In this document: in pieces, positions 10,770 through 43,917 of the stretch
Layout of the letters: each line of letters starts with the position of its first letter
Position numbering within the stretch: the stretch's first letter is position 1
NCBI GenBank assembly: GCA_009760885.1
Contig: CM019691.1
Span: 28,271,314-28,335,313, forward strand
Origin: Achatina immaculata
Lineage: Eukaryota > Mollusca > Gastropoda > Stylommatophora > Achatinidae
Direction of reading: 5' to 3'
DNA length: 64,000 nt
Position numbers and translations under genes: made by a program
The notes under the pieces: model-generated
The model's database searches: none
What the model saw: only the letters and a program-made list of their open reading frames with translations
Told to the model about the DNA's origin: nothing

Positions 10770-12425
10770 CGGTGTTACAGCTCCTTTGAAAAGTCAGTTT
10801 GGTTTGATTTATTATTCTAAAACAACTCTGTGATTTTCCAGTGCCTGTTTTGCATTTTTTGGTGTAATTTCAGATTTTTTTTTTTTTTTGGTTGCATTTT
10901 AGCCTCCAGTAGCATTGTGATTAGAGGCCTGGCATATAGATTAATAGTTTGTAGAGTGCCCATCAGCATGCTCTGTCAACTCAGCTGAAAATGAGCATCT
11001 GGCATCAGTAACAGTAAAGAAATGTTGAGAGGGACAATGCCATGTCCAAAAGCTGAACTTTATAAAATACTCTGACACTTTGCAGTTTTTTTATACTAAG
11101 CGTGTAAATGAACATAATTTTTTTTAAAAATCAGACTTTTAATAATCATTTAAGTAATTTGTTAGAAGTAGGATTGACATTGACCTTTGTTGAGCCATTG
11201 TCTGCACACATTTAGCAGAACAAAATCTAAACATTAACAAGAATAGTTCAACATGCAACCTTGTTTTGTGCAGTGAAGATAATTTGCTTGTTGGCTTCAT
11301 GTTCTGCCACATTCCTTTGTTACATGATAACATTTTACGTCACTTCAATTTTTTTCTTCATTTTGAGTTGCGACATCAGCTGTGTCCCCAGAAATGATGA
11401 AAGCTAGTAATGAATCACAAGTTATATAGTGAATGGATCAACCAGATGACCAATCTTATTTATTGCTTTAATATATAAAAAAGAAGAAACCTTGCTTCTC
11501 GTCCTCATAGTAGTAATGAGGTTTACACAAATATAAAAGTAGAACTGATAAAGAAACTGTTTTGCTACATTACCAGCTGACAGATTGCTAACTGAAAACA
11601 AGTATCATAAAACAGAATGGACAATGTATTAATGGTAGTTCACATGAAGCACAAGACAATGGAGTAAGAGGATACTCAAAATGATGGGTAGAACAGAGGA
11701 ATAGATCTGAAAAAAAAAAAAAAAAACTAAGTTTATTAAACTGCAGCGAGGCTGAACAGAGACTGTGTAGTATGGAACTAAAATGGTTTGTATAGCTGAA
11801 AAAACAAATACATGTGATTCTTGACTTATGATTCTCTGACTTTAGCCTTATGGTGACAGGATTATAATGTACAAAAAAACACATTATATGAGTTGTTCCA
11901 CACCACTGATATTTGGTAACTTTGATCCTGCTACTTCTTGTTTTCACATTCAGTCTGTGAGCTACAGTTGTGACAGTACTGTGTATTGTTCAAAGCTACT
12001 TTTTACAGTTATTTTTAACTTTTATTCTTGTCTTTTTAAAAAAAATTCATGTACAGTATTGCATTTTTGATGTTATTAAATGTATATTATATAATGACAT
12101 GAATTATTCTTACAATTTCCCTCCCCCCTTTTTTTTTTCCTACACTGCAATGATTTTAATTACACTGAGCATCCAGTAGTGTGGTGGTGGTAGAGAGAGA
12201 GAGATGTATGTAGTTGAAATTTAAGGATAATGACAAGTACAGTACAGTATAGTACAGTACAATAGATATCAGTAGCTGTTTGTTTGTGTTCTTATTATTA
12301 TGTTTATTTTATGTTACTAAAAATGAAAGAAAAAATATTTGATAGATGTCATTATAATACAAAGACTATATCACAGAAAAATCATGAAATTTTCACATTG
12401 TAGTAAGCATTTGCATACCCTGGCA
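10770..12425. other. POLG 3' flank, no gene recognised
   Basis: AT-rich sequence with homopolymers (T-runs near 10874, A-run near 11710) and a short GTACA-rich simple repeat near 12236-12260. Open frames lack recognisable domains. Part is presumably POLG 3' UTR. Confidence 0.5.
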
Positions 12426-12429
12426 GCTA

Positions 12430-12975
12430 TATAGACCAGGATGGTGACACGAAAGGAAGTTAGAACAGAAAAAAAGCAGCAATGACCTTCAAGAATCTTA
12501 TAAGCACAAAAACCAAGCTAAGATTATTCAATTCAAATGTAATATTCACCCTCATTTATGCATGTGAAAGCTGGAAAACAACTAAAGAAATAAACAACAA
12601 ATTAGACTCTTGAAAATAAATGCCTAAGGAAAATACACAGTATAAGGTGGAACAAATTCAAGAACAATGCAGAGATAAGATGGATGAGTGAACAAGCTGT
12701 CTCATGGGTGATCAGAAAAAGGAGATGGACATATGTCAGTCACATGATGAGAAGAAACAGAGAATCCCAAAACAAGTTATCAAGTGGAACACAACAGGCC
12801 AAAGAAAGAGGTCGACCATGTGGAATTCTAAGGAGGGACATTGTTAAGAGAGGCCAAATAAGTAAGCATAAAATCCCTTGATGAGGTTGAAAAACTCACC
12901 AAAAACAGGAAAACTTGGCAACTACCATGCAAGCCCTATGTGACATTTAACAGCACAGGAAGGATGTAAGATGTA
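12430..12975 (+). mobile_element. RTE-type LINE 3' fragment (family B)
   Basis: C-terminal RTE remnant: ESWKTTKEIN-like text, SWVIRKRRWTYVSHMMRRN, then KERGRPCGILRRDIVKRGQI and the 3' UTR ending GCACAGGAAGGATGTAAGAT. Stops and shifts are present. Homologues lie at 15909-16250 and 60590-61075 (+) and at 38796-40330, 45455-45640 and 54820-55960 (-). Confidence 0.75.
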
Positions 12976-13019
12976 GTAAGCGATCAGAACAGGCAAACAC
13001 AGTTTTATCAATAATGACA

Positions 13020-13705
13020 CAGTATGTAACTGATCAAGAGTTCTTCAAATATCATGGACACAAAAAAAGAACAATTATATCCATACTACAAGAACTTAAT
13101 ATTGAAGAAGGTTGGCTAGTAAAGAAGATTAAAGAGAGAAAACTTAAAATATTTTGGACACATTAAACGTCATGATAATGTAGAGAAACCCCCGTGTGGT
13201 ACCCGGGATCTGCAAAGAATAGGACCACTGTACCCTACCATGCATGATCGTAAAAGGCGACTAAGGAGGGTTCAGCATAGGGCCAGCAACCCTATCTGGT
13301 AAAAAACTATCAGACTGCTACAGAAACAGAAGCAAGGGAAAAAGCAAATGCAGGTGGAAGGAGAAATGCGTATCAGGAAACTGAGCCCATGAAGGCTCAC
13401 ATGGGCAAGAGCAGAAAAAAAGGCGAAAGACAGGCATTTGTGGAAAACCCTTGCGGAAGCCCCATGTGCCCTGGGCACTTAAGGTTCAGAGAGAGAGAGA
13501 GAGAAATGTAGAGAAAACCGTCTTGGAAGGGTACACAATGGGAAAAAGAAAGAGAGGAAGACCAAAGCGAAGATGTCTGCAAGACATCATTGATGATCTG
13601 CAAATGGATGCATTAGCAGCAGGCCATCTTGCTCACAACCTAGAGGCCTACAGGAGTGCTGTTATGGAGGCAAAGTTCCGCAAGGAACAGGCAAATGAAT
13701 GAATG
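13020..13705 (+). mobile_element. RTE LINE family C 3' end, split by a nested insertion
   Basis: The 5' piece (to 13188) encodes LKYFGHIKRHDNVEK. After the nested element it resumes as VEKTVLEGYTMGKRKRGRPK, then QDIIDDLQMDALAAGHLAHN and MEAKFRKEQANE, with an AATG-repeat tail at 13698-13708. This is the complete BovB-like RTE C-terminus interrupted by the 316-bp element at 13189-13504. Confidence 0.85.
13189..13504 (+). mobile_element. Internally deleted LINE family A derivative (SINE-like)
   Basis: Flanked by AATGTAGAGAAA at 13177-13188 and 13505-13516, so it inserted as one unit into a family C LINE. The last ~115 bases (from about 13393) match the LINE A 3' end (GGGCAAGAGCAGAAAAAAAG... CTTAAGGTTC and AG tail). 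The first ~200 bases (starting CCCCCGTGTGGTACCCGGGA) are absent from the 5'-truncated A copies in this window and resemble the 5' leader of RTE elements. The structure, 5' leader joined to 3' end, suggests a non-autonomous derivative moved by LINE A. Confidence 0.75.
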
Positions 13706-13709
13706 AATG

Positions 13710-14860
13710 TAACTGATCATATACAAGAAACCTAATTTAAGCATAAAGTACATTAAACATAATAAACAATTTCTACTGGTATTAGAAGTAGGAGAGTAAT
13801 GTCTGTAGTCGTTAGAACATATTATTTTACATTCGCTTGTTTTATTTATTTTATAATTATGTCAACAAATCATAGGGTTAGGTTTTCCCATACTCTTTTA
13901 TAAATGAACGCACCTCTAATATAGAAATATTCTGAAACTGTTATGGCAAGTAAGGCAGAATAAAAAAATATAATAAAATAATGATGATGATTACCAACAA
14001 TAAAAACTTCATGTAAGACTTCATGTGTGAGGAACATTGTCTGTTAACTAAATGTAGGAGTGGGACACCTTGTAATAGCATATGACATGCTTATGTTAAG
14101 AAACTGCCTCTAAAATTAAAGAATGCCTAGCTTAGGGAAATGCCTCTGAAACTTGAGAGTGTCTACCTGCAAGATGAGGTACACTGAAAGCTGTCAGTTT
14201 ATTAGGGAATAACATACTTCAAAACAGATACAGACAAATCTGTTGACCATATATGAAACTTAATAGAAACACCAAAATTTAATAGCAAGACAGAATCAAA
14301 TGGGGTGGAAGGATACTGGGAAGAATATGAATGAATTATTTCTTAACTTTTATTCATCAACAACAGGGAATTAGATATGTAAAAGTATGTGCATTATGAC
14401 TGCTGTAGTAAAAGGTTACTATTTTATTATTAGTTCAGCTGATCAACAAGTGCTGACAACTTCAGGATCTTCACCATGGGAGCCTGCAGGAAGTTTAGTT
14501 CATGATTATACAGAAATCATCAACTTTAGTTCATGATTATACAGAAATCATCAACTAGGTTAACTTATGTTATTAGTTCATTTAGTATCTTTATGATAAA
14601 TGATGAGAGACTGGCCGTTCAGGTGTGAAAATACACACACATTTAAACAGTGAATTGGGGGGGGGGGGGGGGGAGGGAAACATGCAGCATAATTACACTG
14701 AACAATCATAAATATTCATGACATTAACTTTTTCAAGTTTCTCCACCATATTTTAAATTAAAAACATATGCAACACACACACACAAGCTATTAGAGCTAC
14801 ACATTCAGTACTGTGTTTCATGTATGCATTTTACATGCAATAAAAATCCCCGTAAATATA
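13710..14860. other. Intergenic, no gene recognised
   Basis: AT-rich sequence. It holds a 31-bp direct tandem duplication at 14494-14555 (unit starting TTTAGTTCATGATTATACAG) and a poly-G run at about 14657-14676. No coding motif was seen. Confidence 0.6.
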
Positions 14861-14861
14861 G

Positions 14862-15528
14862 TTAACACTTTCCGTGCCTGTCGTCAGATATCGGACGCTT
14901 ACGGTTTCTCACGTGGATGCCAGTCGTCAAAAATTTTACACTTAGTTTGTTTCATTAAAAAACTAATCTAAACGACTGTACACATTCATGCGCGTGTCTG
15001 GTAACACTTTTCAAAATGGCGAAAGAGTACTTAGCTATGAGCGATGTCGAGTGAGAAAAACGAAGAGAAACATAGAGAAATTTCAATTTTTGGTGATGTA
15101 GATGGGGGTATAGACATGGCCTGTGACCAGACCACTGTTCTTGAATGTATTCCAAGTAGATCTAGACATATTAGACGACTGGAGAAGTAGTCAGAAGGTT
15201 ATTTCAGATATTATTCTACCGATAATGCAACACTGAATCACAATATGACGTCAACAGGTAGATCTATGCATCTCAGATGGTACGTATTGTACCTCTATGC
15301 CTTTCTGATGGTAAGTTGGACACAATTGTCTAAAAATATGACATTACCTGCATTTATGAAATCTTCATACATTTAGTTTATATTTTGAAACATAATAAGT
15401 ACACGGAAGTACATGGAAATACTGTTTTTATTCAATTTTACTATACCCCCTATACATATCAAGACACGTGCTTTTACTCCAGCACCAACTTAATGCCCCG
15501 TTTCTTCGTGAGGCACGGAAAAAGTTAA
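14862..15528. mobile_element. piggyBac-type MITE 1
   Basis: Bounded by TTAA at 14862-14865 and 15525-15528, with inverted ends TTAACACTTTCCGTGCCT and (reverse complement of the right end) TTAACTTTTTCCGTGCCT. The interior (GAAAAACGAAGAGAAACATA, GACCAGACCACTGTTCTTGA) is shared with the element at 33662-34340. The ends match those of the transposase-bearing element at 19202-22481, which probably mobilised it. Confidence 0.88.
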
Positions 15529-15904
15529 ATCATGGCTTTAAGGTCATGGTCACGAAATATATAAAATATTCCACTACCTCACTTTAGCAAATAAACACTG
15601 TTTATGGGTAGAAAATTCAATATACAAAGGGTAAACTACCTCAAACTGCAACTGTGGGGAAATTCAAATTTCTGACAAATGTCACAAAATGTTTATTAAA
15701 TTTACCAACAATGAAAAGATTCTGTTAGCTCTAGCATTCTGCCTTTTCAAACAGTGCAGGTCTGAACAGCATGTCCTTCAGCCTAGTGACTGAAATAGAT
15801 TGTCACTGGCTTATCAGAAGATTAAAAGATATTTTTCAGAATGGACAGAAAACCAAGCGTTTCTAATGAACTGCTATTTGAAGGTTTTTAAATATTCAGT
15901 GTCC

Positions 15905-16255
15905 CATACTCGGCATCAAGTGGAATGAATTCAAGAACAATGCAGAGATAAGACAGATGACTGAACAACAACCAGTCTCTGATCAGGAGAAGGAGATGGA
16001 CATATGTTGGTCACTTGATGAGAAGAAATGATTAGAGAATCCCAAAACAAGCTATCAAGTGGAACACAACAGGCCAAAGGAAAATAGGCAGACCGCGTGA
16101 AACTCTGAAGATGACATTGTTAAGAGGGGCCAAATTAACAGGCATAAAATCCCCTGATGAGGTTGAAAACTCGCAGAAGACTGGAAAAATTGGCGAACTA
16201 CTTTCGAGCCCTATGTGAGGTTTAACGGCACAGGAAGGATATAAGATATGATGCT
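15905..16255 (+). mobile_element. LINE family B 3' fragment
   Basis: Carries the RRRWTYVGH-like segment, the sequence CAAGCTATCAAGTGGAACAC and the 3' end GGCACAGGAAGGATATAAGA. It is degenerate, with small deletions compared with 12430-12975. Confidence 0.7.
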
Positions 16256-17347
16256 TATGTGTAATTTATACTTAATGCTTGCTCTGTGTTGGTGTCTATT
16301 CATCAAACTGGGACACTCTGAACATTAAATCAACCATCCTGCTCTAAAGCATCCTTTAAATGTCTCTTGGATGAGAGTTAATTGTGCAATGAACAGATTT
16401 TGGCAAATTACTTCTGTCCTGTCATGCTCTGGTTTGGAAGTTGAGACTGCATCACAGATGGAAATGTCACCAGGGCCACTGAACTAGATAGTGAAGACTC
16501 TTTCCCAAGTCCATGTGATACACTGATAACAGACTGCTCTGATGCTGCAGTGGCAGGGATTGTGATGCTCCTCATAGCATTGAGGTGAAGCCTGCTGAGA
16601 TACCACCTTCCTATGTTTGGAAACTATGGAAAACAATACTATTATTTTCTTTTCTGTTGTCTTTATAACTGCTGTAAATGTTAAACAAATAGGTGTCATG
16701 TCATTTTGTAGTAAAACATGGCAGCTGTGTTAGGATTACAAAAATATTCATCTGGTCTTGGGTGTTGTTTTGTAAGATATAAGTTAATTTCTGGGTTTAT
16801 TTAATCATAAAGATCCATTAAATGAAATGAAATGAGAAACAGAATAATAGAAAGCATGCCAGTGGTCATTACTTAAAGTAAACACAAATATGAATTGCAT
16901 CAATCATAACCACATTATTCTCATCTATGAAGACATGAAGAAAAATATATATCACATCAACAGAATTCACCAATGATAGGGCAAACTGTACAAGAAAAAA
17001 AAATCACCAACCTAAAGTCCCTTAAGAGATATTAAAAAAAAAAAAAGTCTTCCCAGAAAAGAACCAAAAGAAGAAGAAAATTTTTTTTCTAAAAATCAGT
17101 TCATTTAAGTGCAGAACAAATATACATTATGTTCAAATGGCAAAATAATTTTTTTCTCTTGCACATAAAGTACATTTATTTGTTTCATTTTCTTCTAAAA
17201 TGGCAATTAATTTCAGGGAGAAAATACAATAAACCAATATTTGATGGAATCTGAGAAACTCGTATGTGGAATTTACAGAAAATAATTTTTTTTTTTAACT
17301 GGATTGAATTTTAGATACAAAACAAAAAAAAACTTTTGTTTTAAAAA
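16256..17347. other. Intergenic, no gene recognised
   Basis: AT-rich, with A- and T-homopolymers. The frame at 16484-16699 (-) has no recognisable domain and no splice support. Confidence 0.5.
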
Positions 17348-18042
17348 CTAACTCTCTATACTTCACGACAAACTGTGTGACGATCCGGCTGACACTTTTT
17401 GCCTTGTGTATACGTCATGTGCTGGTAATGAGTTGGGCTCTAAAAGTGAATTTAATCATACAATGCTTAAAATCTGGCCAAAACCGGTTGTAGAAATCAG
17501 TTCTGGCATGATACAAGCGTCAACACGAGGTCCCATGTGTGAATTGAGAGCCATGTTGTGATACAAAAATTAATTTTTATATTGTTTTTCTAAGCTTATG
17601 GGCCAACACCTGTGGTGTTGCCTTGTTATTAGTGTATTTTAAACTGCAAATAAATGGTTAATGTATATTTTATGTGAGGAAATGGTGTTTGTGTAAAATT
17701 CTATTCAATTTGGTTATCACTGAACCCACTACAGAAGAAATTTGAGCGGAGTAAGAGAGAACATTTTTCATCATAATTTTCGATTTTTTCTCTCAACTCT
17801 CCTCAATTCTTAGCTCATTTTTTTCTGTTATATACTAATATATTAATACAAATGTTATTAGAAAAACAATATACAACTTTTCCTATTTAAAAAAAATGTA
17901 TAATATACCATACTGCAAATCGGACTATGCCTCTGTGATCCTTCTAAATGTGACAACCATCCCATTCCACGTTAAGAAATTTACCCCACTGAGATGACCA
18001 TTGGTTATTTGAGGGAAAAACCCCCAGTACACAAAGAGTTAA
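17348..18042. mobile_element. Possible piggyBac-type MITE 3
   Basis: The right end reads CAGTACACAAAGAGTTAA, a typical piggyBac-like terminus. The left end CTAACTCTCTATACTTCACG partly matches its reverse complement (TAACTCT shared), but the left target is CTAA rather than TTAA. There is no coding potential. Boundaries are tentative. Confidence 0.35.
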
Positions 18043-18391
18043 TAATACTCACAGAATTTTATCAACCTTTTCTTTAAAGTCACCTGTTCAAAACTGACTC
18101 AACTGAACTGTTAAATTTCCTGATGCAATTAGTGCACCAATCAGAGGTGTCACAAATTTCCTATCAGTACAGATAGGCATACTTCATCACCGGAAATATT
18201 TAGACCCCAGTTTTCAAGCTTATATCTTTACAAATCACTTCAGAGCTGAATTTTTGTTTTCCTTCTATTTTCCTACAAGACAGCACAATCCAGTGACAAT
18301 GGGATTTGAGTTAAAGAGAAAAGATACATTGCTTATTCATGACATCCCACTTCAATGAAATAAAATATCAAACATCTGACACTGCCAGGAA

Positions 18392-38459
<20,068 letters not shown>

Positions 38460-38795
38460 CTGAAAACAAATAAGGGTTATGACTGTAGCTTTAACTTTCA
38501 ACATGTTATAAAACATTGCCAAATGTAATCCTCTGTGTAATGACATTTGCATTAAAATTTGTGTAACCCCACACACCAATGTTTGATAGTATTAGAACAA
38601 ATACAGCAGTCCAGTTTGTTTTTTTTTTTTCTAACTGATTCTTATTACTCATATGCATGTTGACATGTAGTGCACTCATGTTTCAATATGCTTTTTTCAG
38701 TAAATGCAGCCGTTTTATAATTTTCATACATTGTATTATTTTTTGCTGTAACAAGGTCAAACTAGTTTTAAAAAACAAACCAGATGTAATCTGAC

Positions 38796-40330
38796 CTTCC
38801 ATAGGGCTCGCATGGTATCTCACCAAGTTTTCCTGTTTTCAGCAAGCTTTTCAACCTCATAAAGGGATTTTATGCCTACTAATTTGGCCTCTCTTAACAA
38901 AGTCCTTTTTTTTTTGGCCTGCTATGTTCCACTTGATAGCTTGTTCTAGGATTCTCTGACAGTTTCTTCTCATCACATGACCGACATATGTCCATCTTCT
39001 TTTTCTGATCACCCGTGAGACAGGTTGTTGTTCACTCATCTGCCTTATCTCTGCTTTGTTCTTGAATTCGTTCCACTTTATACCAAATATTTTCCTTAGG
39101 CATTAGTTTTCAAAAGAGTCCAATTTGTTCTTTACTTCTTTAGTTATTTTCCAGCTTTCGCATGCATAAATGATGGTGGATATTACATCTGAATGAATAA
39201 TCTTAGCTTGTTTTTGTGCTTAGAGCTTTAGAGTATCATATGTTCTCAAGATTCTTGAAGGTCAATGCTGTTTTTGCAATTCTAATTTCCTTTCTGGTGT
39301 CACCATCCTGATCTATGTAGCTGCCGAGGTATGCAAATTGGCGTACTTCTTCAACAGCTATTCCTTCTACGTACATTTTCCTTCTTGATTAACAGGAAGT
39401 TTCATTATTTTTGTTTTGTGCTTGTTAATTTCAAGTCCTATTTTGCTAGCCAGTGAAGACAATGTATCTATTTTTTCTTGCATCGATTTTAACATTGCCA
39501 CTGATAATAGTTACGTCAACTGCAAAATCAAGATCTTCTAGTTGGGTCCCATGTACCCAATCAATACCCTTTTTACTTGTGCAACATTTTTTCATTATGA
39601 AGTTTATGGCAATTCCAAAAAGCAAGGTAGATCACTGTTTCATGCCTGTTTCAAACTGGAATCATTCGCTCATTCCTTAGTCTGTGCTGACTGCACAAAC
39701 ATATTCGTTGCAGTAGAGATTCTTAATGATGCTGACAATTTTAGATGGCATTCTTAAAATCCTCCACAATGAATCTCTGTGTATGCTATCAAATGCCTTT
39801 TTAAAATCTATGAAGTTTAGGATTAATGGTTTTTGCTTTTCAACGTTCTTCAAGTATTATTCTTCTAGTAAAGATCTAGTCAAGACAGTTTCTCCCTTTT
39901 TGAAATCCTGCTCGTTCTTCTTCTCTCATTGCAGTATCCACTATATCTTTAATTCTATTCAGAATAACTTTGCAAAATACTTTTAACACAACTGATAGTA
40001 AGGTTACTCCTCTGTATTTGACTCATATTGTCAATGTTAATAGCTTTTAACATTTTGGCCGTTATTTCATCTTCACCTGCAGCTTTGTTGCTAACCATTA
40101 GGTTCACTGCTGTTTCAATTTCCTTCAATGTAATTTCATCTAGGTTTACATTTAGTTGTGGGATTGGGAAGTTCATTTCAAGGTATATCTTTTGGGTGTG
40201 GTTATTTCTTGGAAGTGTTCAGCCTATCTTTGTTTCTGGTATGTTTAACTTATCAAAAACTTTACAGTAGTCAAAGAAGTATAAAAATAGGTATGTTTTA
40301 ACTTCTACTGCACTTTCTGCCAATATTCTT
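38796..40330 (-). mobile_element. RTE LINE family B, degenerate, RT plus 3' end
   Basis: From high to low coordinates: IPQLNVNLDEITLKEIETAV with NKAAGEDEITAKMLKA (about 40176-40040), RT core debris (a KAFD remnant near 39790; a DFA(V)D remnant near 39520), then VIRKRRWTYVGHVMRRN (about 39020) and the 3' end AGGGCTCGCATGGTATCTCA. Numerous stops. Confidence 0.8.
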
Positions 40331-41399
40331 AAAGTGAAGATAGCATTTGCTGTTCCCTTTCCAGCAACAAAGCCGCACTAGTCTTCTGATTTTTTTTTCA
40401 GTATTACTGATACTGGACTACAATAGCATGAAACCATGTTTTTGTTTTATGGTCTAGCTTCCATTCACTGTTTGTCCATTTTCTCCTCAAAACGATGCTA
40501 AGCGACTTTCCATTTTGGAAAGCTTTTTTCTAGTTCTTCCCTACTGTCGCAGATACTGAAGAAATATTTCAAGAGTGACATACGACTATATTCTTATATT
40601 TTTTTTTTATTCAACCTCCTTCCCTCCTGAAATATGACCTCAAATACGGCTGTTATTAAAACTTGCCATATGTCACAGTCATCACAATCCTCTGCTTGTT
40701 ATTGATCTTGTATGACTGGTGTTCCCGCATTATGTCATCGCGTTTACATTTCTGTATACATTCTGCGTACTCAACTTACATGATGATGAAAACAGTGCAG
40801 TCTCACGCTAACAACACCCTGTCTAGGAATACAAATCAGAGAAACGCTTATAGTAAGTGGCTTTGAATTTGTTTAGAAATTAAAGCGAATTTGGGGTTTT
40901 ATTCTTTAGATGTGTTGTCTATATTATCCTCTGTGTGTTGCTGCAGGTGCAATGCCAGGTGATCCAGTTGACGTTCACATGGGACTAAACTACAAAATGT
41001 TTTTGGAAAATGCTCAGTGAAGATAAAGTGACGAAATTTTCTAATATTTATTGTAAGTGTACTAATCTTTGTATACGGTTATTTAAATAATCATTTAATG
41101 ATGGGGAATATGTAAAAACATCATAGCACTGGCATATTATACAAATTGGCATAGAAAGTGGAGTATTTTTAGAAAAGTTACTTTTATTTCAGATATTTTT
41201 TACATTATTCTTACATCTCTGAGAAATAATATATATTAATCTTTTACAAAATACTATTAAATATAAGTAGAATTAAATGATATAAAATATTGTTAATGTA
41301 ATTTAACACAATTGTATACATTTTAAACGAAACATTTTGAGGGGCTTTTGCCCGCCATATTTGTATGTCTTCGCAACCAACGACGCCTAAGAAATAAGA

Positions 41400-41530
41400 A
41401 ATGATGTAACTCCGTTATCAACTGTGTGCTCGTAAAGCTGTTCGTACTTTTTCCCTAGTTTACACATTTTGTCATCACAGATTTACTGCAGTGGCTTCGT
41501 GTATAGTTATATACTTAGTTTTATATACTT
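41400..41530 (-). repeat. End of a dispersed inverted-repeat element
   Basis: GTAAAGCTGTTCGTAC, CCCTAGTTTACACATTTTG and TTTACTGCAGTGGCTTCGTG match the reverse complement of 53595-53700. Only one end is present. Confidence 0.65.
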
Positions 41531-42945
41531 ATATAAAGTAATTAGTTACTCGTGTGGAACTCGGCTATCAATCCATTATAACGGCTAACCAAGCACGAAA
41601 AGCTGTAATAACTCTTAAAATAATTTTACTTTCGTCGTTTCTTTATTGAAATATTATTAGTAAATATTCTTCTAATGTTCGTATAAGATTTCCAAAAATA
41701 ATACGCATGAACAAATAAAATTACGCATACCGTTGGGGTGCGAAGTGTTTAACTGTCATTATACTTCTAAGCAATAGTATTGTTACTACTGTTCCCTCTA
41801 AGTTGCGCGGCCGCACACAGAAACAAATCATACCGCGCACAAATTTTTTGGAGCCACGCAAAAAGAAACTGCAACTTTTATTTTCCAGTTTCCAGTGCTA
41901 TAATTGCGATCAAGAAAAATACAATGATAGTAGATGTTTTTCCTTTACTGTTTCTTTCTTGTTGAGAAATGACTTTCGGATCGGATGTTTCAGTTGGTCT
42001 TTTAAAGTGTAGTTTTGGTAGTACTGTAGCCGAATCGTGACGAGGCAAGTGGGCACACAGAGAATAGAGGGTAATTAAAATAAACGGGCAGATGAATTTC
42101 CACTGCGTCGTTTCAAGTATGCAAACTGATCTTGGTAATTAGCACCAAACGTCGTGACTACCAACATTATAGCCGTTTTTTTTTTTTTTTGCAGTAGTTT
42201 TACTATCGCTGTGGAAATGTGCAAAACTGTGTGGAACTCAAGTATGTGTTTTTGTAGTGCTCATACTGGTACTGACAAAGACTTCTGCATCCTGTGCCCT
42301 ATACTGTTCAAGCATAAATTTACGTGGCTAGAGGTTTTAATGAGAATGTCACCTTCAAAAGTGAAAGTAACTCTGTTCTTAACCCATACTTAGATGGCCA
42401 GACAGCAAAGTGTGGAACTGGGATATTAGGTCTGTCGTGTTACCACTAATTTAATCTTCTATTGTTTGGTAAACTGATGCCTTTTTTAAAAGTCTCTGTA
42501 AATTATTCTTGATAGGATAAACCGAACTTTAGACAACCAGGACGTCCAGAATTTCTCTGTTCAAGAGCTTTCTTGTTCTAGAAGGGTATTTCAGGAGAGA
42601 GGGAAGCAAGTAGGGAGGTGAGTATCAAATGAGTTCAAAGTTCAAATGGGCTGTCAGATTTGCAATAGAGATGTTGGCAGACAAGAGTGGAAGTAGAATC
42701 TAGAGTCTACGTTCACACTGTGCTGCAAGCTAACTTCTGGAGGTGATTATTCCATAGTATATTATTCCTATTGTTGGAACTATAGTCCATTGAATTCTTA
42801 CAGACTCGGCATACAATGGATTATGTTTCAGTGAACCCATAGTAAGTCGAATTGATAGGATAAACAACTGTGTAAATACATAACTACTGTCACTGAATGT
42901 AAACAAAGAAATCATCATTGCAGTTAACTAAATACCAGTAACTGA
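41530..42945. other. No gene recognised
   Basis: Mixed unique-looking sequence with a T-run at about 42178-42190. Open frames at 41780-42012 and 42154-42393 have no domain I recognise. Confidence 0.45.
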
Positions 42946-43004
42946 AAAGTGCAGCAGGTTTATCATGTACAGGCCTTTACAGTGTGTGTGCGTGCATGCG
43001 TGTT

Positions 43005-43165
43005 TGGGTGTGTGCGCGCGTGTATGTATGTATTATGTATGTGTTTATATATATATATACAGGAAACTCTCTACTATACAGAGCAGAACAACAACACAAC
43101 TCCTTCAGATCATCAGAGGAAGTACCCCCCCCCCAGACAAGTGTTTTGGCCCTATTAAACTCCTG
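43005..43165. repeat. TG/TA simple repeat and poly-C tracts
   Basis: GTGTGTGCGCGCGTGTATGTATG followed by a TA run (to about 43060), then C- and G-tracts near 43123 and 43175. Frames across it are composition artefacts. Confidence 0.85.
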
Positions 43166-43329
43166 ACACTCTAAGGGGGGGGGGTGGACACCTCTGGGTC
43201 ATGACTCCCAGAGTTCTTGTGAGTTGCTTTTTTTTTTTTCCAGGTATTGAACCCATGATCTTCCAGTTGGCAATGCACTTTGAAGTGTGTCTTTAGCGAT
43301 TTAGCTACGGAGGGGTTGTGACAAATGAA

Positions 43330-43795
43330 ATTATTTATGTTCTTAATGCTTGGTACGCATAATTCACAGCCAGCATGAGGCCTTTTCCGGTGTTTCTGAA
43401 ATGCTTTTCAATGCCCTTGCTCTTGCTTGTCCCCTTATGCCCAATTGCTTACACAGGTCGTATGCTGGTGTTGCTACGAATCCTCTCGATCCCACTTCTA
43501 CATCTATCATTTTTGCCCTGATTCCTGCCCTTGCCTCAGTTGCTTGACCAGATCATTGTAGTTCTCACATTTGAATAAATGATGCTCCTCTATTCTTGTT
43601 TCGCACGGAACCTTAAGCTCGATCTTATTAATTCCTGTTTTTCTATGGAGTACACTACAATGTCCGGTCGCATTCTTGTGTTCTTGATGGGAGTCGAGTA
43701 TTCTCTTCTTCCTGATAAGTCCGCTGCCACATCCCAGTCATTTCCACCATCTAGCAGTGATGGTAAGAGAATGTCCCTGATTTCAATATGTGCGT
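43330..43795 (-). mobile_element. Retroelement-associated PD-(D/E)XK-like remnant
   Basis: The minus strand reads NDWDVAADLSGRREYSTPIK, RMRPDIVVYSIEKQELIRSS and, after shifts, VEVGSRGFVATPAYDLCKQL with SxSxxxEKA. An RPDIV...ELxxxxEERI...VEVGxRGFxA layout is found in restriction-endonuclease-like domains at the ends of some invertebrate retroelement proteins. The Glu-containing central part is frame-disrupted. Confidence 0.5.
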
Positions 43796-43917
43796 GTAGG
43801 CATGTGCGTATATGTACGTATGGTATGTTTGCGTATGTATATATGTATTTATGTAGCACATTTGTACACACAATAGGGAATATTGCCAGCACCTACAACT
43901 CTGATGATTTGTGCAGC

